A DNA stretch of 43,003 nt from an uncultured Oscillospiraceae bacterium (GCA_958426425.1 CATZYY010000006.1:1-43003); one strand, 5' to 3'. Shown: positions 1-7,839, numbered from the stretch's first letter. The notes: generated from the letters alone by a model not told the origin. A program made the numbers and translations.

Positions 1-82
1 CGATAAGCGCAAGGTGGTTGATATTCTCATATCACAAATTGACGCTACCAGTGAGAGTGTTACAATCCACTGGAAGATCTAA
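1..82 (+). CDS. C-terminal tail of a probable serine recombinase (cut by window start)
   Basis: An open frame enters from the left edge and stops with TAA at 80-82. The 26 visible residues start DKRKVVDILIS and end VTIHWKI. Many resolvase/invertase-family recombinases of Firmicute mobile elements end this way, with a short beta-strand-like tail closing on I-x-W-K. The catalytic domain lies outside the window, so this is inference from the tail alone. The stop is followed directly by the convergent AAA ATPase gene, whose last residues are read from the antisense of this tail. That is what an element inserted into the AAA gene, with its recombinase at the end, would look like. An unrelated protein with a similar tail is possible. 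Confidence 0.45.
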   Translation, partial: DKRKVVDILISQIDATSESVTIHWKI

Positions 83-463
83 AACCTTTTCACTTGGCAT
101 TATGCCTTTGTAAAAAATAGTTTCTCTTTCTAAAGCCTTCTTCTTTTCCTTAAGAGCCTCTAACGCATGGATTTCTTCGATAGTAGCTTGTCCAAGGGTG
201 AATACTCCGGCAATTTCGCTATTGCTAAAGTTTTGTTCACGGAACCTGCGATTGTATACTACTATTTCAGAGTGCATCCCACTACTCCACACAATCTCAG
301 ATTTAGAGTAATATGGATCAGTAGGGGTTTGTAGAAAGTTACTCATTGTCGATTTGCCGCTACCATTAGCACCATAAATAAAATTTATTTTCTGACAATT
401 AGATATTGATGCTCCCTCAAAATCGTAAGTTGCACAGCTACGCATTTTAATTGCTTCTATCAT
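32..463 (-). pseudogene. AAA family ATPase (AAA_13/RloC-like), truncated after about 125 residues
   Basis: The frame starts MIEAIKMRSC and has a clear Walker A motif, GANGSGKST, at residues 31-39, followed by the start of a coiled-coil-like stretch (LEALKEKKKALERE). This resembles the N-terminus of SMC-like AAA_13 ATPases, including RloC-type anticodon nucleases, which run to several hundred residues. Here the frame stops at residue 143, and the last 15 or so residues are simply the antisense of the recombinase tail at 1-82. The native sequence therefore ends near position 82-110. The promoter is intact (495-523), but signature, Walker B and effector regions are missing, so the product should be non-functional. 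It looks like a former host or defence gene interrupted by a mobile element. Confidence 0.7.
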
Positions 464-494
464 TATTGGGAGCCCCCTTTATTGAGATAATCAA

Positions 495-523
495 ATTATA
501 CTAATATTTGACAAGTTATTCAA
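495..523 (-). promoter_or_regulatory. Sigma-A-type promoter for the truncated AAA ATPase gene
   Basis: On the minus strand TTGAAT (518-523) is followed after exactly 17 nt by TATAAT (495-500). The start codon of the AAA gene is about 30 nt downstream. The -10 box is a perfect consensus and the region is AT-rich. Confidence 0.6.
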
Positions 524-720
524 TTATTTTGCTATATGAAACTACCAGTTTGAAAATTTATTTCTATTATTGCAAACAAAAGAAAAGTGGCGTATTTATA
601 GAATCAATCGCCTGTCGGTTTAATGTAGGGGCATACAGTGATGGATTCCAACCTCGATGAGAATGACCAGAAGGTCCGAGACTTTTACTAAAGTTGTCTG
701 TAAGAAGTTGGATTGAATAA

Positions 721-745
721 AGCCCCCCGCCCATAGGGCGGGAGA
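721..745 (-). terminator. Terminator closing the mobilizable-element operon
   Basis: CCCGCCC (726-732) pairs with GGGCGGG (736-742) across a 3-nt ATA loop. On the minus strand the stem is followed by GGGCTTTATT. It lies 20 nt past the stop of the zinc-ribbon gene, the last gene of the leftward operon. Confidence 0.55.
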
Positions 746-762
746 TATTTCTGGAAACTCGT

Positions 763-984
763 TTATTCCACCGGCGGGAACCTCCACGGCTCTGCCAGAC
801 ACTGGTACAGTACTGCCCCGCAGTTCCGGCAAATGATGTACTTCAACCGGTTGCCCAGGAACCCGTTCCGCCGGAAGGTCACGATGGCCTCGTTCTGCTG
901 CCAGCCGATGCCCAAGTCATACGACCCACAGTAGGAGCAATGGGTGACGGGAATCTGCGGCTGTTTTTCCTCTCTGTAGATCAT
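763..984 (-). CDS. Small zinc-ribbon protein (73 aa)
   Basis: The 73-residue protein has two Cys pairs, C-S-Y-C-G near residue 17 and C-R-N-C-G near residue 52, spaced as in a rubredoxin/TFIIB-type zinc ribbon. The middle (VTFRRNGFLGNR) is basic. Its start overlaps the stop of the upstream integrase by one base (TAATG at 986-982), so the two are probably translationally coupled. Similar small zinc ribbons accompany integrases in Firmicute mobile elements, sometimes annotated as TFIIIB-like. A role as a recombination or transcription cofactor is inference. Confidence 0.7.
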   Translation of the reverse strand: MIYREEKQPQIPVTHCSYCGSYDLGIGWQQNEAIVTFRRNGFLGNRLKYIICRNCGAVLYQCLAEPWRFPPVE

Positions 985-2159
985 TATATCTCCAACCCCT
1001 CCTGCAGCACCTGACTCGCCGCCTTTTTGTTCTTGTCGAAGGCGTGTGTATAGATGTCCAGCGTGGTGGACGGCTGGCTGTGGCCCAGCAGACCTGCCAC
1101 GGTGGCCACGTCAGCTCCGCCGGCGATCAGGAGGCTGGCGTTGGTGTGCCGCAGGGAATGGACATTCAGCGCAGTCGGCAAGCCGTGCTTTTTCAAGATC
1201 AGTTTGAACCGCCAGGTGAAGGTGGTGGGCGTCATAGGGAGCCGGTACCCGTGGCGGCGGAAGATGTAGTCTGCATCTTCCAGCTTACGCCCATCATACG
1301 TCTCTGTTTCCCAGGAGCACTCCCGCTGGAACTCCTTCAGCAGAGACTCCATCTCCAGAGAGAAGTACACGTATCGGTCGCCGGCCATCGTCTTCGTCTC
1401 TTTGACGATGATGTCCTCGCCGGTGACTTTCACCACATTCCGCTGGATGTGGATGGACCGTTCCTGCCAGTTGACGTCGCCCCATTGCAAGCCACAGCAC
1501 TCGCCCCGGCGCATCCCAGTTGCGATGATGAGCTTGAAGTAGGTCTCATACTTGAGGCTTTCCTCCTCCAATGCGGCGATGAGCCGCTGGGTAGTGGCCT
1601 CGTCGGCGATCACCTTCTCTTTCTTTTTTCCAGCATAGCGGTATGTTCGCCAGGCTGGGTTATGATCCAGAAAGCCGCCCTCCATGGCATCGGAGAGGAT
1701 CCCGCACAGACACGCGTGGACTCCCTCAACGGTGCACTCGGAGAGCGGCTTTCCTGTTTTCTGGTTTTTGACTTTCCGCAGATCAGCGTACAACTGCCGG
1801 AAGTGTTCCGGCCGAAGCTCTGTCAGCTTGTAGTGCCCCAGGACCGGCAGGAAGCGGTGGATGTCCTGCCGCTCCCGGGCCAGAGTGGACTTGGCCAGCT
1901 TGCCGGGAGCAATCTCCCGGAGCCACAGCTCCGTGTACTTCGCCAGCGTGATGGAACGGTCCACCTCCTGCGGCAGGCCCTTGCACTCCCGTTCGAATAG
2001 GACCGCCTGTTCGTTGAGCCATTTTTCTTTCTGCTTGTTCGTCAGCCCTTCCGGCGGATGGACGGTTTTCTGTTTCGGACGGATGCGATTTCCCTTGTAG
2101 TCATAGCCCATGGAGACCACCAGGAGATAGCTGCTGCCTCGTTTTCGAATACTTGCCAT
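984..2159 (-). CDS. Tyrosine recombinase (Tn916-Int-like integrase), first of a tandem pair
   Basis: This 391-residue phage-type integrase has an N-terminal arm-binding region (MASIRKRGSS), a SAM-like core-binding domain and a C-terminal catalytic domain. Catalytic residues are visible: the Arg in TGMRRGE, H334-x-x-R337 (HSLRH), H360 (LLGHSQ) and the nucleophile Y370 (DIYTHAF). I chose the ATG at 2159 because AGGAAAGCGAGGTC lies upstream and protein homology begins at MASI; the frame stays open 21 codons further without a better site. It would catalyse integration and excision. It follows the second integrase on the same strand and is coupled to the zinc-ribbon gene. A diverged 3' fragment of the same type lies at 40901-41112. 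Confidence 0.93.
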   Translation of the reverse strand: MASIRKRGSSYLLVVSMGYDYKGNRIRPKQKTVHPPEGLTNKQKEKWLNEQAVLFERECKGLPQEVDRSITLAKYTELWLREIAPGKLAKSTLARERQDIHRFLPVLGHYKLTELRPEHFRQLYADLRKVKNQKTGKPLSECTVEGVHACLCGILSDAMEGGFLDHNPAWRTYRYAGKKKEKVIADEATTQRLIAALEEESLKYETYFKLIIATGMRRGECCGLQWGDVNWQERSIHIQRNVVKVTGEDIIVKETKTMAGDRYVYFSLEMESLLKEFQRECSWETETYDGRKLEDADYIFRRHGYRLPMTPTTFTWRFKLILKKHGLPTALNVHSLRHTNASLLIAGGADVATVAGLLGHSQPSTTLDIYTHAFDKNKKAASQVLQEGLEI

Positions 2160-2287
2160 ATTGTGTTGACCTCGCTTTCCTTGGACTCGTTCCAGTTGAG
2201 GCCAGTTTTGCAAGCACAACATACCGCAAGTGCCTGACGATAGCTACTGAAACTTTTGGGAAAGAAGATTTTCTACGAAAGCAACAA

Positions 2288-3457
2288 TCATCCTGCCTGC
2301 TGGTGCAGCAGGGAGTCTTCCATAATACTGGCCGCCTGCTGTTTTAAGGCCAATTGCGGATGGCAGTAGGTGCGCTCCAGGAAAGAGGTGTCCCCGTGCC
2401 CCGCCAGCTCCGCCACCGTCTGCTTGTCCACACCATGGTGCAGGAGCGTTGAGACAAAGTAGTGCCGGAGGGTGTGAAGGTGGTATTCCTTCGGAAACCC
2501 GAGATCCTCATAGATCATTCGGAGATGCTTGGTGAAGGTGTCCGGGTGGAAGAGTTGGCCCTCCCAATTCACGAAGAGGTAGTCCGAGACTTCACGGCCC
2601 TGCTCCTCCGCCTCCGCCATTTTTATACAGCAATAGGATTGCAGGTACTTTGTGATTTCGGTGCTGATGGCGATCACACGGGAGTGTCCGTTTTTGGTAG
2701 GTCCCTCCACCACACCTTTTCCCGGGACCACGCTGCGGGAGCGGCTGACCGTTAGGACAGAAGTATCATCCCGGGAGTCCACCAGAAAGTCCTCCCACTT
2801 GAGGGCGCAGAGTTCTCCCCGGCGGCATCCGGTGTAAATAGCCAACACATAGTAGGTCCGGTACTCGATCTCCTCGTTGCAGATGTAGTTGAGGAAGCGC
2901 AGCGCTTCTTCTTCCGTTGGGATCTGCTGCTGGGCAGACTCCGTTTCCGGCAGGTCGATCATCCAAGCCGGATTTTTCTGGATGATCTCGTTCCGCTTGG
3001 CGTCGCTGAGAACGGCGGAGACCACGGTCAGGTACTTCTGCACCGTGGCCTCCCCGATGGGTCTGCCCCGGTATGTCCGCTTCCGCAACTCCGCCAGCAG
3101 ATTCTCCAATGCGATGGGCCGCAGACGGTTGATGGGGATGGCGCCGATGAAGGGATATACCCGCCCCAGCATCCTCCGGTAGCTCTCCAACGTGCTGGGG
3201 GCGTACCGGACCTGCCGGGCCAACCACCGCTCTGCGAACTCCTCGAATGTCATATTCCCGTCCTCGCTGTACCCAGTCTTGAACTGACGCTCCAGTTCCT
3301 CAGCCTCGTGAGCCACATACTGCGGGATGCCTCGTTTGGGGATGCTCTCCGGCACCCGAATGGTCTTGGCTTTGCAGATTTTCTTCCCGTCGGGGCGGTA
3401 GCCGTTGCTGACGGTGATCTTGAACCTGCGGTCGTCCAGTTGCTTGATACTTGCCAT
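2288..3457 (-). CDS. Tyrosine recombinase, second of a tandem pair
   Basis: This 389-residue integrase begins MASIKQLDDRRFK and shares its N-terminal style with its neighbour but is clearly distinct in sequence. The catalytic set is intact: Arg in TGCRRGE, a Lys in the beta-hairpin (PTKNGHSR), H328-x-x-R331 (HTLRH), H354 (LAGHGD) and Y364 (RTYCHP). It starts 3 nt after the relaxase stop, so it should be cotranscribed with the mobilization genes. Two different tyrosine recombinases side by side is a known arrangement in some Firmicute elements. Whether both are needed for one integration reaction, or one belongs to an older nested element, cannot be decided from sequence. Confidence 0.93.
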   Translation of the reverse strand: MASIKQLDDRRFKITVSNGYRPDGKKICKAKTIRVPESIPKRGIPQYVAHEAEELERQFKTGYSEDGNMTFEEFAERWLARQVRYAPSTLESYRRMLGRVYPFIGAIPINRLRPIALENLLAELRKRTYRGRPIGEATVQKYLTVVSAVLSDAKRNEIIQKNPAWMIDLPETESAQQQIPTEEEALRFLNYICNEEIEYRTYYVLAIYTGCRRGELCALKWEDFLVDSRDDTSVLTVSRSRSVVPGKGVVEGPTKNGHSRVIAISTEITKYLQSYCCIKMAEAEEQGREVSDYLFVNWEGQLFHPDTFTKHLRMIYEDLGFPKEYHLHTLRHYFVSTLLHHGVDKQTVAELAGHGDTSFLERTYCHPQLALKQQAASIMEDSLLHQQAG

Positions 3458-3460
3458 ATC

Positions 3461-4795
3461 TCAATATCCTTTCATAGTCAAATCGATTTCGTCCTCGTGG
3501 TCATCCGCTTTGTGACCGAGGGCGATTTTTTTCTGCCGCTCCTTCTGCCGGAGCTTGCGATCAGTGTGCTGATGTGTGGTGGTGGAATCTCTCACGGGAA
3601 CAGCAACCTGACCACCTTCCAGAGTGCGGCAAAGCCGGACCAGATCGTCTGCAAGACCACCATGCCAACCATGGTCGCCAGCAGGATCAGGGCCAGCCAG
3701 ATCGAGACCGACAGCGCGGCCCGGAGACTGGGCGGCGAGATAGAGAGCTCTCTCTTCTTCCCAGCCTGTTTCAACTCCGCCCGCATTTGGGCCACATCCC
3801 GCGCCAGCGCCTCCAGCTGGGCTTGGGCGGGGAGCTGCCCCACCTGCTGGGACAGTGCCCGCAGCAGGGCCTCCTGTGCCGCAACGCTGGCCTCCAGACG
3901 ATCCAGCCGGGTCAACAGCATATTCCAGTCCGTTGCTGGCAGCAATACCATCGGTGGGGGAGACGCCGTGCTGGACTTCATCTCCTGCGGCTGGTTCAGC
4001 CGCTTCAATTCCTCTGTAGATAATCTCCGCTCGGACTCGGAACTCACGTTCCATGACCTCCTTCGTGTACTTCAGTTCGTGGAGCCGGTCATCCCGGCAC
4101 TTCATCCCCTGGGGCGTGGTGTAGGTGATATTCTTCCGGCTGGCAGTCCATCGAACCTGATAGCCCTCGCTCTCCATCAAGGAAATGAATTCTTCCTTGC
4201 TGGCGGCGAACTGCATACACTGGTCGATGGTGTTCATGAGCCGGAACTTCCAGCTCTCGCCCTTGGCGGCGGATCGATACTCCCGGGTGCCCATCCGCTT
4301 TTCCTTGACTTGTTTCTGCGGAGGCGGAAGAATCGACAGATGGTGAGCGGCGCAGATCTCATCGTTGACTACCCGATGCGCCTGCAGGTCCGCAGCACTC
4401 TGGTGGAGCTTGCGGCCGTCCCGGAAGCTGACGCTGTTCACGATCAGGTGGCTGTGCAAAATATCGGTGTCGATGTGAGTCGCCACCAGCACCTCGAAGT
4501 CCGGGAACTCCCGCTGGGCCAGCTCCAGGCCGATGGCGAGTGCCTCCTGGGGTGTCAGGTCGTCTGTCTCCGCAAAGGATTGGACGAAGTGGTAGTACTG
4601 CCGCCCGTCTGTTTTCTGAAACCGCTCCTTGGTGAGCTGCATTTCAGAGAGAGCAGACTGGGCGATGCAGTTCCAGCCGCTCACCAGCCGCTGTCCTTCC
4701 CATAGCGTCTTTTCCTCCTGCTGCGTGTACCACAGCACTCCGGCAAGAGCGCCCCGGCCGCCGCCCCGGTTCTTGATGGCGGTGAAAGTAGCCAT
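3461..4795 (-). CDS. Relaxase / mobilization nuclease (MobA/VirD2-type)
   Basis: The 444-residue protein has an N-terminal relaxase domain with the metal-binding motif H107-x-D-T-D-x-x-H114-x-H116-x-x-V-N120. It would nick oriT and pilot single-stranded DNA during conjugative mobilization. Tyrosines in WYTQQEE or GRQYYHF are candidate nucleophiles. Residues 1-250 look conserved. Residues 255-400 are Gly/Ala/Pro-rich and low complexity, because this stretch also encodes another protein in a second frame (3592-4047). The end (HTDRKLRQKERQKKIALGHK) again looks like ordinary relaxase tail, which argues that the long frame is real. It is coupled to mobC by TGATG and followed 3 nt later by an integrase. 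Confidence 0.9.
   Translation of the reverse strand: MATFTAIKNRGGGRGALAGVLWYTQQEEKTLWEGQRLVSGWNCIAQSALSEMQLTKERFQKTDGRQYYHFVQSFAETDDLTPQEALAIGLELAQREFPDFEVLVATHIDTDILHSHLIVNSVSFRDGRKLHQSAADLQAHRVVNDEICAAHHLSILPPPQKQVKEKRMGTREYRSAAKGESWKFRLMNTIDQCMQFAASKEEFISLMESEGYQVRWTASRKNITYTTPQGMKCRDDRLHELKYTKEVMEREFRVRAEIIYRGIEAAEPAAGDEVQHGVSPTDGIAASNGLEYAVDPAGSSGGQRCGTGGPAAGTVPAGGAAPRPSPAGGAGAGCGPNAGGVETGWEEERALYLAAQSPGRAVGLDLAGPDPAGDHGWHGGLADDLVRLCRTLEGGQVAVPVRDSTTTHQHTDRKLRQKERQKKIALGHKADDHEDEIDLTMKGY
3592..4047 (-). CDS. Membrane-anchored coiled-coil protein nested in another frame of the relaxase gene
   Basis: This 151-residue frame lies wholly inside the relaxase 3' half, on the same strand but another frame. 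It starts at GTG 4047, with AAGGAGGT 8 nt upstream, a near-perfect Shine-Dalgarno sequence. The product looks like a real protein: a charged N-terminus, a predicted coiled coil (LTRLDRLEASVAAQEALLRALSQ continuing to about residue 95), and one hydrophobic helix near residues 112-135 (LSVSIWLALILLATM). The overlapped relaxase region is by contrast compositionally odd. A membrane-tethered partner of the relaxosome or coupling machinery is plausible but unproven. No named family is recognised. Confidence 0.72.
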   Translation of the reverse strand: MSSESERRLSTEELKRLNQPQEMKSSTASPPPMVLLPATDWNMLLTRLDRLEASVAAQEALLRALSQQVGQLPAQAQLEALARDVAQMRAELKQAGKKRELSISPPSLRAALSVSIWLALILLATMVGMVVLQTIWSGFAALWKVVRLLFP

Positions 4796-5112
4796 CAGGT
4801 CACCTCCCGCAGCAGCTGACGGAGCTGCTCACAGACCTCTCCATACTTGTCCGCTAAGGTGTCGCCGCGCAGGATTGTGACCTTGCCCATGTTGGCCAGA
4901 GTGGTGAATTGGTTCAGGTTCCGTCCCTGGGCTTTCAGTTCGGACAGCACTTTGTCCAGACCATCCACTTGCACGATCTCCTTACCCAGGCCGCAGAGGC
5001 ACAGGTAGTCCGTGACGGTCTTGTTTACGCTTTTCGCACGCGCCTGGATGACCGCCTTTGTACGGGGCGTCACCCGGAGCGTGATGATCTCGGTTTTCTT
5101 TTCTCTCGGCAT
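4795..5112 (-). CDS. mobC: MobC-like relaxosome accessory protein
   Basis: This 105-residue protein starts MPREKKTEIITLRVTPRTKAVIQARA, a ribbon-helix-helix-type N-terminus. The GRNLNQFTTLAN motif around residue 63 is typical of plasmid MobC (bacterial mobilization protein family). MobC binds oriT and helps the relaxase open the strands at nic. AAAGGAG lies 5 nt before the ATG. The stop overlaps the relaxase start (TGATG), the usual mobC-mobA arrangement. The candidate oriT lies immediately upstream at 5113-5302. Confidence 0.88.
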   Translation of the reverse strand: MPREKKTEIITLRVTPRTKAVIQARAKSVNKTVTDYLCLCGLGKEIVQVDGLDKVLSELKAQGRNLNQFTTLANMGKVTILRGDTLADKYGEVCEQLRQLLREVT

Positions 5113-5302
5113 TCGTACTCCTTTCTCCCCTTCAGGGGCTGGGGGCGGGGCAGGGCCCCGAAACTGCGGCCGGCGTATAGCCGGACGCGATGCTTGCCCT
5201 CTCTATGGAGAGGAAACCCCAGTATCGGACGACCCTGCGGCTACCGCAGGATTTTTGCATTCGTTATCTACAGAGAAGGAAGATTGCAAGGGTGCAAAGC
5301 CC
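5113..5302. other. Candidate oriT region between the ATPase gene and mobC
   Basis: This 190-bp gap is the normal place for an origin of transfer next to mobC-relaxase. It holds inverted repeats: CCGGC-GTATA-GCCGG near 5171-5185, and CCTGCGG-CTA-CCGCAGG near 5234-5250 followed by ATTTTTG. The first could flank a nic site. The second may instead be a terminator stem. No conserved nic sequence was recognised, so the call rests on position and hairpins. Confidence 0.35.
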
Positions 5303-6283
5303 TTAGGCGGTTACATCCTTACATCCTTGATCTGGCAACCGCCAATACCACTGGCCGCCCCGCTTCTCCGAGACGACACCCAGGTTTTTCTTGGCGATCA
5401 TCAGCGTCCGCTCTGATACGCCCAGACTCTTTGCGCGGTTCAGAATTTCCTCGGCGGACACGAGGCCAGTAAGTATCCGCCCCAGTTCTTCCTCCATCTG
5501 TGTGGCCTTTGTTTGGAGTTTTCCGCCGCCGTTGAGCACGTCATCCACCGACAGGTCGCAGGCGCCCTTCCACTGGAAGCCGTGCTCCCCGTCCAGCCGG
5601 AAGGCGATGGACTTTCCCTCTGGCGCCAAACTGTTCTTATCCTGAGCGACCACACGCACCGGTGGATCATCTTTTATCCGTCCCACCACAAGGACGCTTC
5701 GAGCAGCTGCCTGGAAGTCAATGGAACCAAGCCCTCGGTAACCGGATTTCAGTCCCTGGGCCTTGTTCATGTGCCCAATGAGAATCACAGCGCAGCCAGT
5801 GCGCTCCGCCATGGCCGCTATCCGCTTCAGAACGGGACGCACCTCGTTGGCACGGTGCATATCTACATCGCATCCCAGATACGCCTGTATGGGGTCCAGA
5901 ACGATGAGCTGTGCCCCGCTCTGCTGGACTGCCTGCTCCAATCGTTCATCACAGAGTGTCAGCTCCCGCTGGCTCTCGTCGATGACCAACACTCGGGAGC
6001 AGTCTGCCCCGGCAGATTCCAGCCGGGGTTTGATCGTGTCGGCCAGACTGTCCTCCGCTGTTTGGTAGATTATATTCAGCGGCTCCAGCGCCTGTTCGCT
6101 CTCTGGCAGAGCTTCCCCCCGGGTCAGAGCGGCGATGACCGCCAGGACGAAGGTGGTCTTGCCCTCGCCGGGGTCGCCCTGAACGATGGTCAGTTTCCCT
6201 CTCGGGATATACGGATACCAGAGCCACTGCACCGCCTCCGCCTGGACATCCCGCATGGAGATGAGCTTCAAATCAGGTTTCAT
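5303..6283 (-). CDS. AAA ATPase, RepA/DnaB-like helicase-type (AAA_25)
   Basis: This RecA-fold ATPase of 326 residues has Walker A GDPGEGKTT at 36-44, a Walker B strand ending in VLDP (LIVLDPIQAYLG), and a switch-like ILIGHMNK. The order matches RepA-type hexameric helicases of mobile plasmids and integrative elements. A C-terminal winged-helix-like part follows (SAEEILNRAKSLGVSERTL). It probably assists replication or processing of the excised element. The ATG at 6283 is preceded by AAAGGAGGGTGAG, so an upstream ATG in frame (6355) is rejected. It is the first gene of the leftward operon ATPase-mobC-relaxase-int-int-zinc ribbon. Confidence 0.85.
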   Translation of the reverse strand: MKPDLKLISMRDVQAEAVQWLWYPYIPRGKLTIVQGDPGEGKTTFVLAVIAALTRGEALPESEQALEPLNIIYQTAEDSLADTIKPRLESAGADCSRVLVIDESQRELTLCDERLEQAVQQSGAQLIVLDPIQAYLGCDVDMHRANEVRPVLKRIAAMAERTGCAVILIGHMNKAQGLKSGYRGLGSIDFQAAARSVLVVGRIKDDPPVRVVAQDKNSLAPEGKSIAFRLDGEHGFQWKGACDLSVDDVLNGGGKLQTKATQMEEELGRILTGLVSAEEILNRAKSLGVSERTLMIAKKNLGVVSEKRGGQWYWRLPDQGCKDVTA

Positions 6284-6356
6284 CTTTTTCTCACCCTCCT
6301 TTGAGTTGATATTGTTTTTCCTACCTTTATTTTCTAATCTGATGGTAGCACACATC

Positions 6357-6385
6357 TTGACTTTTGAAAATAGGTAATGTATAGT
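6357..6385 (+). promoter_or_regulatory. Sigma-A promoter for the DUF6076 gene
   Basis: TTGACT (6357-6362) and TATAGT (6380-6385) are 17 nt apart. Transcription would begin near 6392, which rules out the in-frame ATG at 6377 and supports a start at 6440. Confidence 0.65.
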
Positions 6386-6439
6386 TTTAATACATATACT
6401 ATATTGCTGCGATTAGATTCTCTACCGGGGGAAACATCC

Positions 6440-7516
6440 ATGGCTGTTATGGGGAAAGACGTATTCGATTTGTATCGCCCGCACACGCATACCAAGATCC
6501 AGTTTGGGGACAAGGGATACTGGGTAGAGTGGGGTTCTGACTGTCTGCCCTACGGAGCGATCCTCACGGAGATCCTCAACTGCAGCATCACGGATTACAC
6601 TGCCAAGCTGTCCGCTGTGGAACAGGCTGTTGCCGCTCAAGATCCGGAGCTGCTATCAGAGCGGCTGGAGGCGCTGATGCTTGCCTTTATGAAGCTTCCG
6701 CTTTATCGGCTGTATATCCTCGAACCGGAGGCCATAGAGTCGGATTGGTTTTGGAGATCAATCGAAGAAGGGAAGCAACCGGACTTGATCTCCAGTATGC
6801 TAAAAGACCCGGACGCATTTCTGCTGAAATACATTCGGGCCAGAGACGATATTTTATACATTCAGAAGCGATACGGCTGGTTCCTGGAATCGTTGTTTAA
6901 AGATCAGCCCTTTGAAAAGAAAAAAGGCCAGAAGAAAGTCCCTCTTGCCAAGCAGCTTACAAAACATTTTTTAGAGGCACTGGTCAGCGGTGTCAGCCTG
7001 GGAGAGGACTTTCAGGTCGACGCGCCCCAGGTGAACATTCAGTACGCTGTGCTGCAGCAGGAGGGCCGCCAGCCGGAGTTGGTGGAGAAGATGTACTTCG
7101 ACCGTCTGCTGGACTTCGTTTATGTAGAGCTGATGCGGGGGATGCAGAAGGGGTTTGTCCCGAAGCGTTGCGCAAACTGCGGCCAATGGTTTCTTCAACA
7201 TCCGGGCGCCACCTACGCCTACTGCGATGGGCCAGCTCCTGGACAAGAGGATAAGACCTGCCGGGAGGTGGGAGCTTCCGCCAGCTTTCAGGACAAGGTG
7301 CGCAACAACGAGATCTGGAAGCTCCACCAGCGGGCCTATAAGAAATACTTTGCCCGCACCCGGAAGGGCACCATGAGCAAGTCGGAGTTTGAGAAATGGG
7401 CCAGGGAGGCGGAGCAATTACGGGATCAGGCACTGCGGGACTATCAAAGATCCAGGACGCCAGAGGAGAAGAACCGGATCCAGGATCGATTGAGAGCTGA
7501 TCTGAACTGCGTATAA
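6440..7516 (+). CDS. DUF6076-type protein of a mobilizable element
   Basis: The 358-residue protein has a mainly helical N-terminal region and, near residues 244-285, a Cys cluster (KRCANCGQWF, YAYCDGP, KTCREVG) that would bind zinc. A basic helical C-terminus follows (KSEFEKWAREAEQLRDQ). I recognise it as the DUF6076 type common in gut Firmicute mobilizable elements. No biochemical role is known to me. It is transcribed divergently from the mobilization operon. The start at 6440 has only a weak GGGGGA upstream but fits the promoter at 6357-6385. Confidence 0.8.
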   Translation: MAVMGKDVFDLYRPHTHTKIQFGDKGYWVEWGSDCLPYGAILTEILNCSITDYTAKLSAVEQAVAAQDPELLSERLEALMLAFMKLPLYRLYILEPEAIESDWFWRSIEEGKQPDLISSMLKDPDAFLLKYIRARDDILYIQKRYGWFLESLFKDQPFEKKKGQKKVPLAKQLTKHFLEALVSGVSLGEDFQVDAPQVNIQYAVLQQEGRQPELVEKMYFDRLLDFVYVELMRGMQKGFVPKRCANCGQWFLQHPGATYAYCDGPAPGQEDKTCREVGASASFQDKVRNNEIWKLHQRAYKKYFARTRKGTMSKSEFEKWAREAEQLRDQALRDYQRSRTPEEKNRIQDRLRADLNCV

Positions 7517-7839
7517 ATGTTGCCACCAGTAATAACTCTCGATGTAGAAACTTAGTGACGATTTCATGGCACATACTACAAGAGGGAAGCGTCGAGCACA
7601 GTGAAATTTTCAAAAGGATGATCATTTTCTGGCGGCAAAAGAGAATACGAACCGCCGTACAGGAGGCATCTGCCTTCTGTACGGCGGTTCGTTCAGATTA
7701 AGGGCTCTATAACACCCCTGGGATCTATCATACTTCCGCTGGCTGACGCAATGACAGATCTTACGCTGCAGCGCCCTCGGATGGAGGAAACTTTTATACG
7801 CGCACAGGCACAAGGCTTTGCCTGGCAGGAACAGAAATT
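7517..7839. other. Intergenic region at the right edge of the mobilizable element
   Basis: No convincing gene. It contains a perfect 16-bp inverted repeat (7647-7662 with 7677-7692) that lies past the stop of the leftward symporter gene and past the DUF6076 gene. The right boundary of the mobilizable element probably falls here, but no direct repeat matching the left side was found by eye. Confidence 0.5.
7647..7692 (-). terminator. Hairpin terminator with 16-bp perfect stem
   Basis: ACGAACCGCCGTACAG (7647-7662) pairs perfectly with 7677-7692 across a 14-nt loop. Read leftward it is followed by ATTCTCTTTTG, a weak T tract. It could end the symporter transcript or both converging transcripts. 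Confidence 0.5.

Larger units (their letters stand above)
464..762. other. Intergenic region between AAA remnant and mobilizable element
   Basis: No gene is supported here. It holds the leftward promoter of the AAA remnant, an AT-rich stretch, and near its right end the terminator at 721-745. The left end of the 763-7516 element probably lies in this interval, but I could not find a convincing direct repeat that would fix it. Confidence 0.5.

Noticed and set aside
620..760. Possible direct repeat with 7540-7570 (shared CTCGATG) as element ends
   Set aside because: Match is only about 7 bp and not positioned symmetrically; expected by chance.
1044..2000. 318-codon plus-strand frame across the first integrase
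   Set aside because: Antisense shadow of a gene with intact catalytic motifs; no ribosome site or recognisable domain.
3308..4705. 465-codon plus-strand frame across the relaxase
   Set aside because: Antisense shadow; no family motif and no ribosome site.
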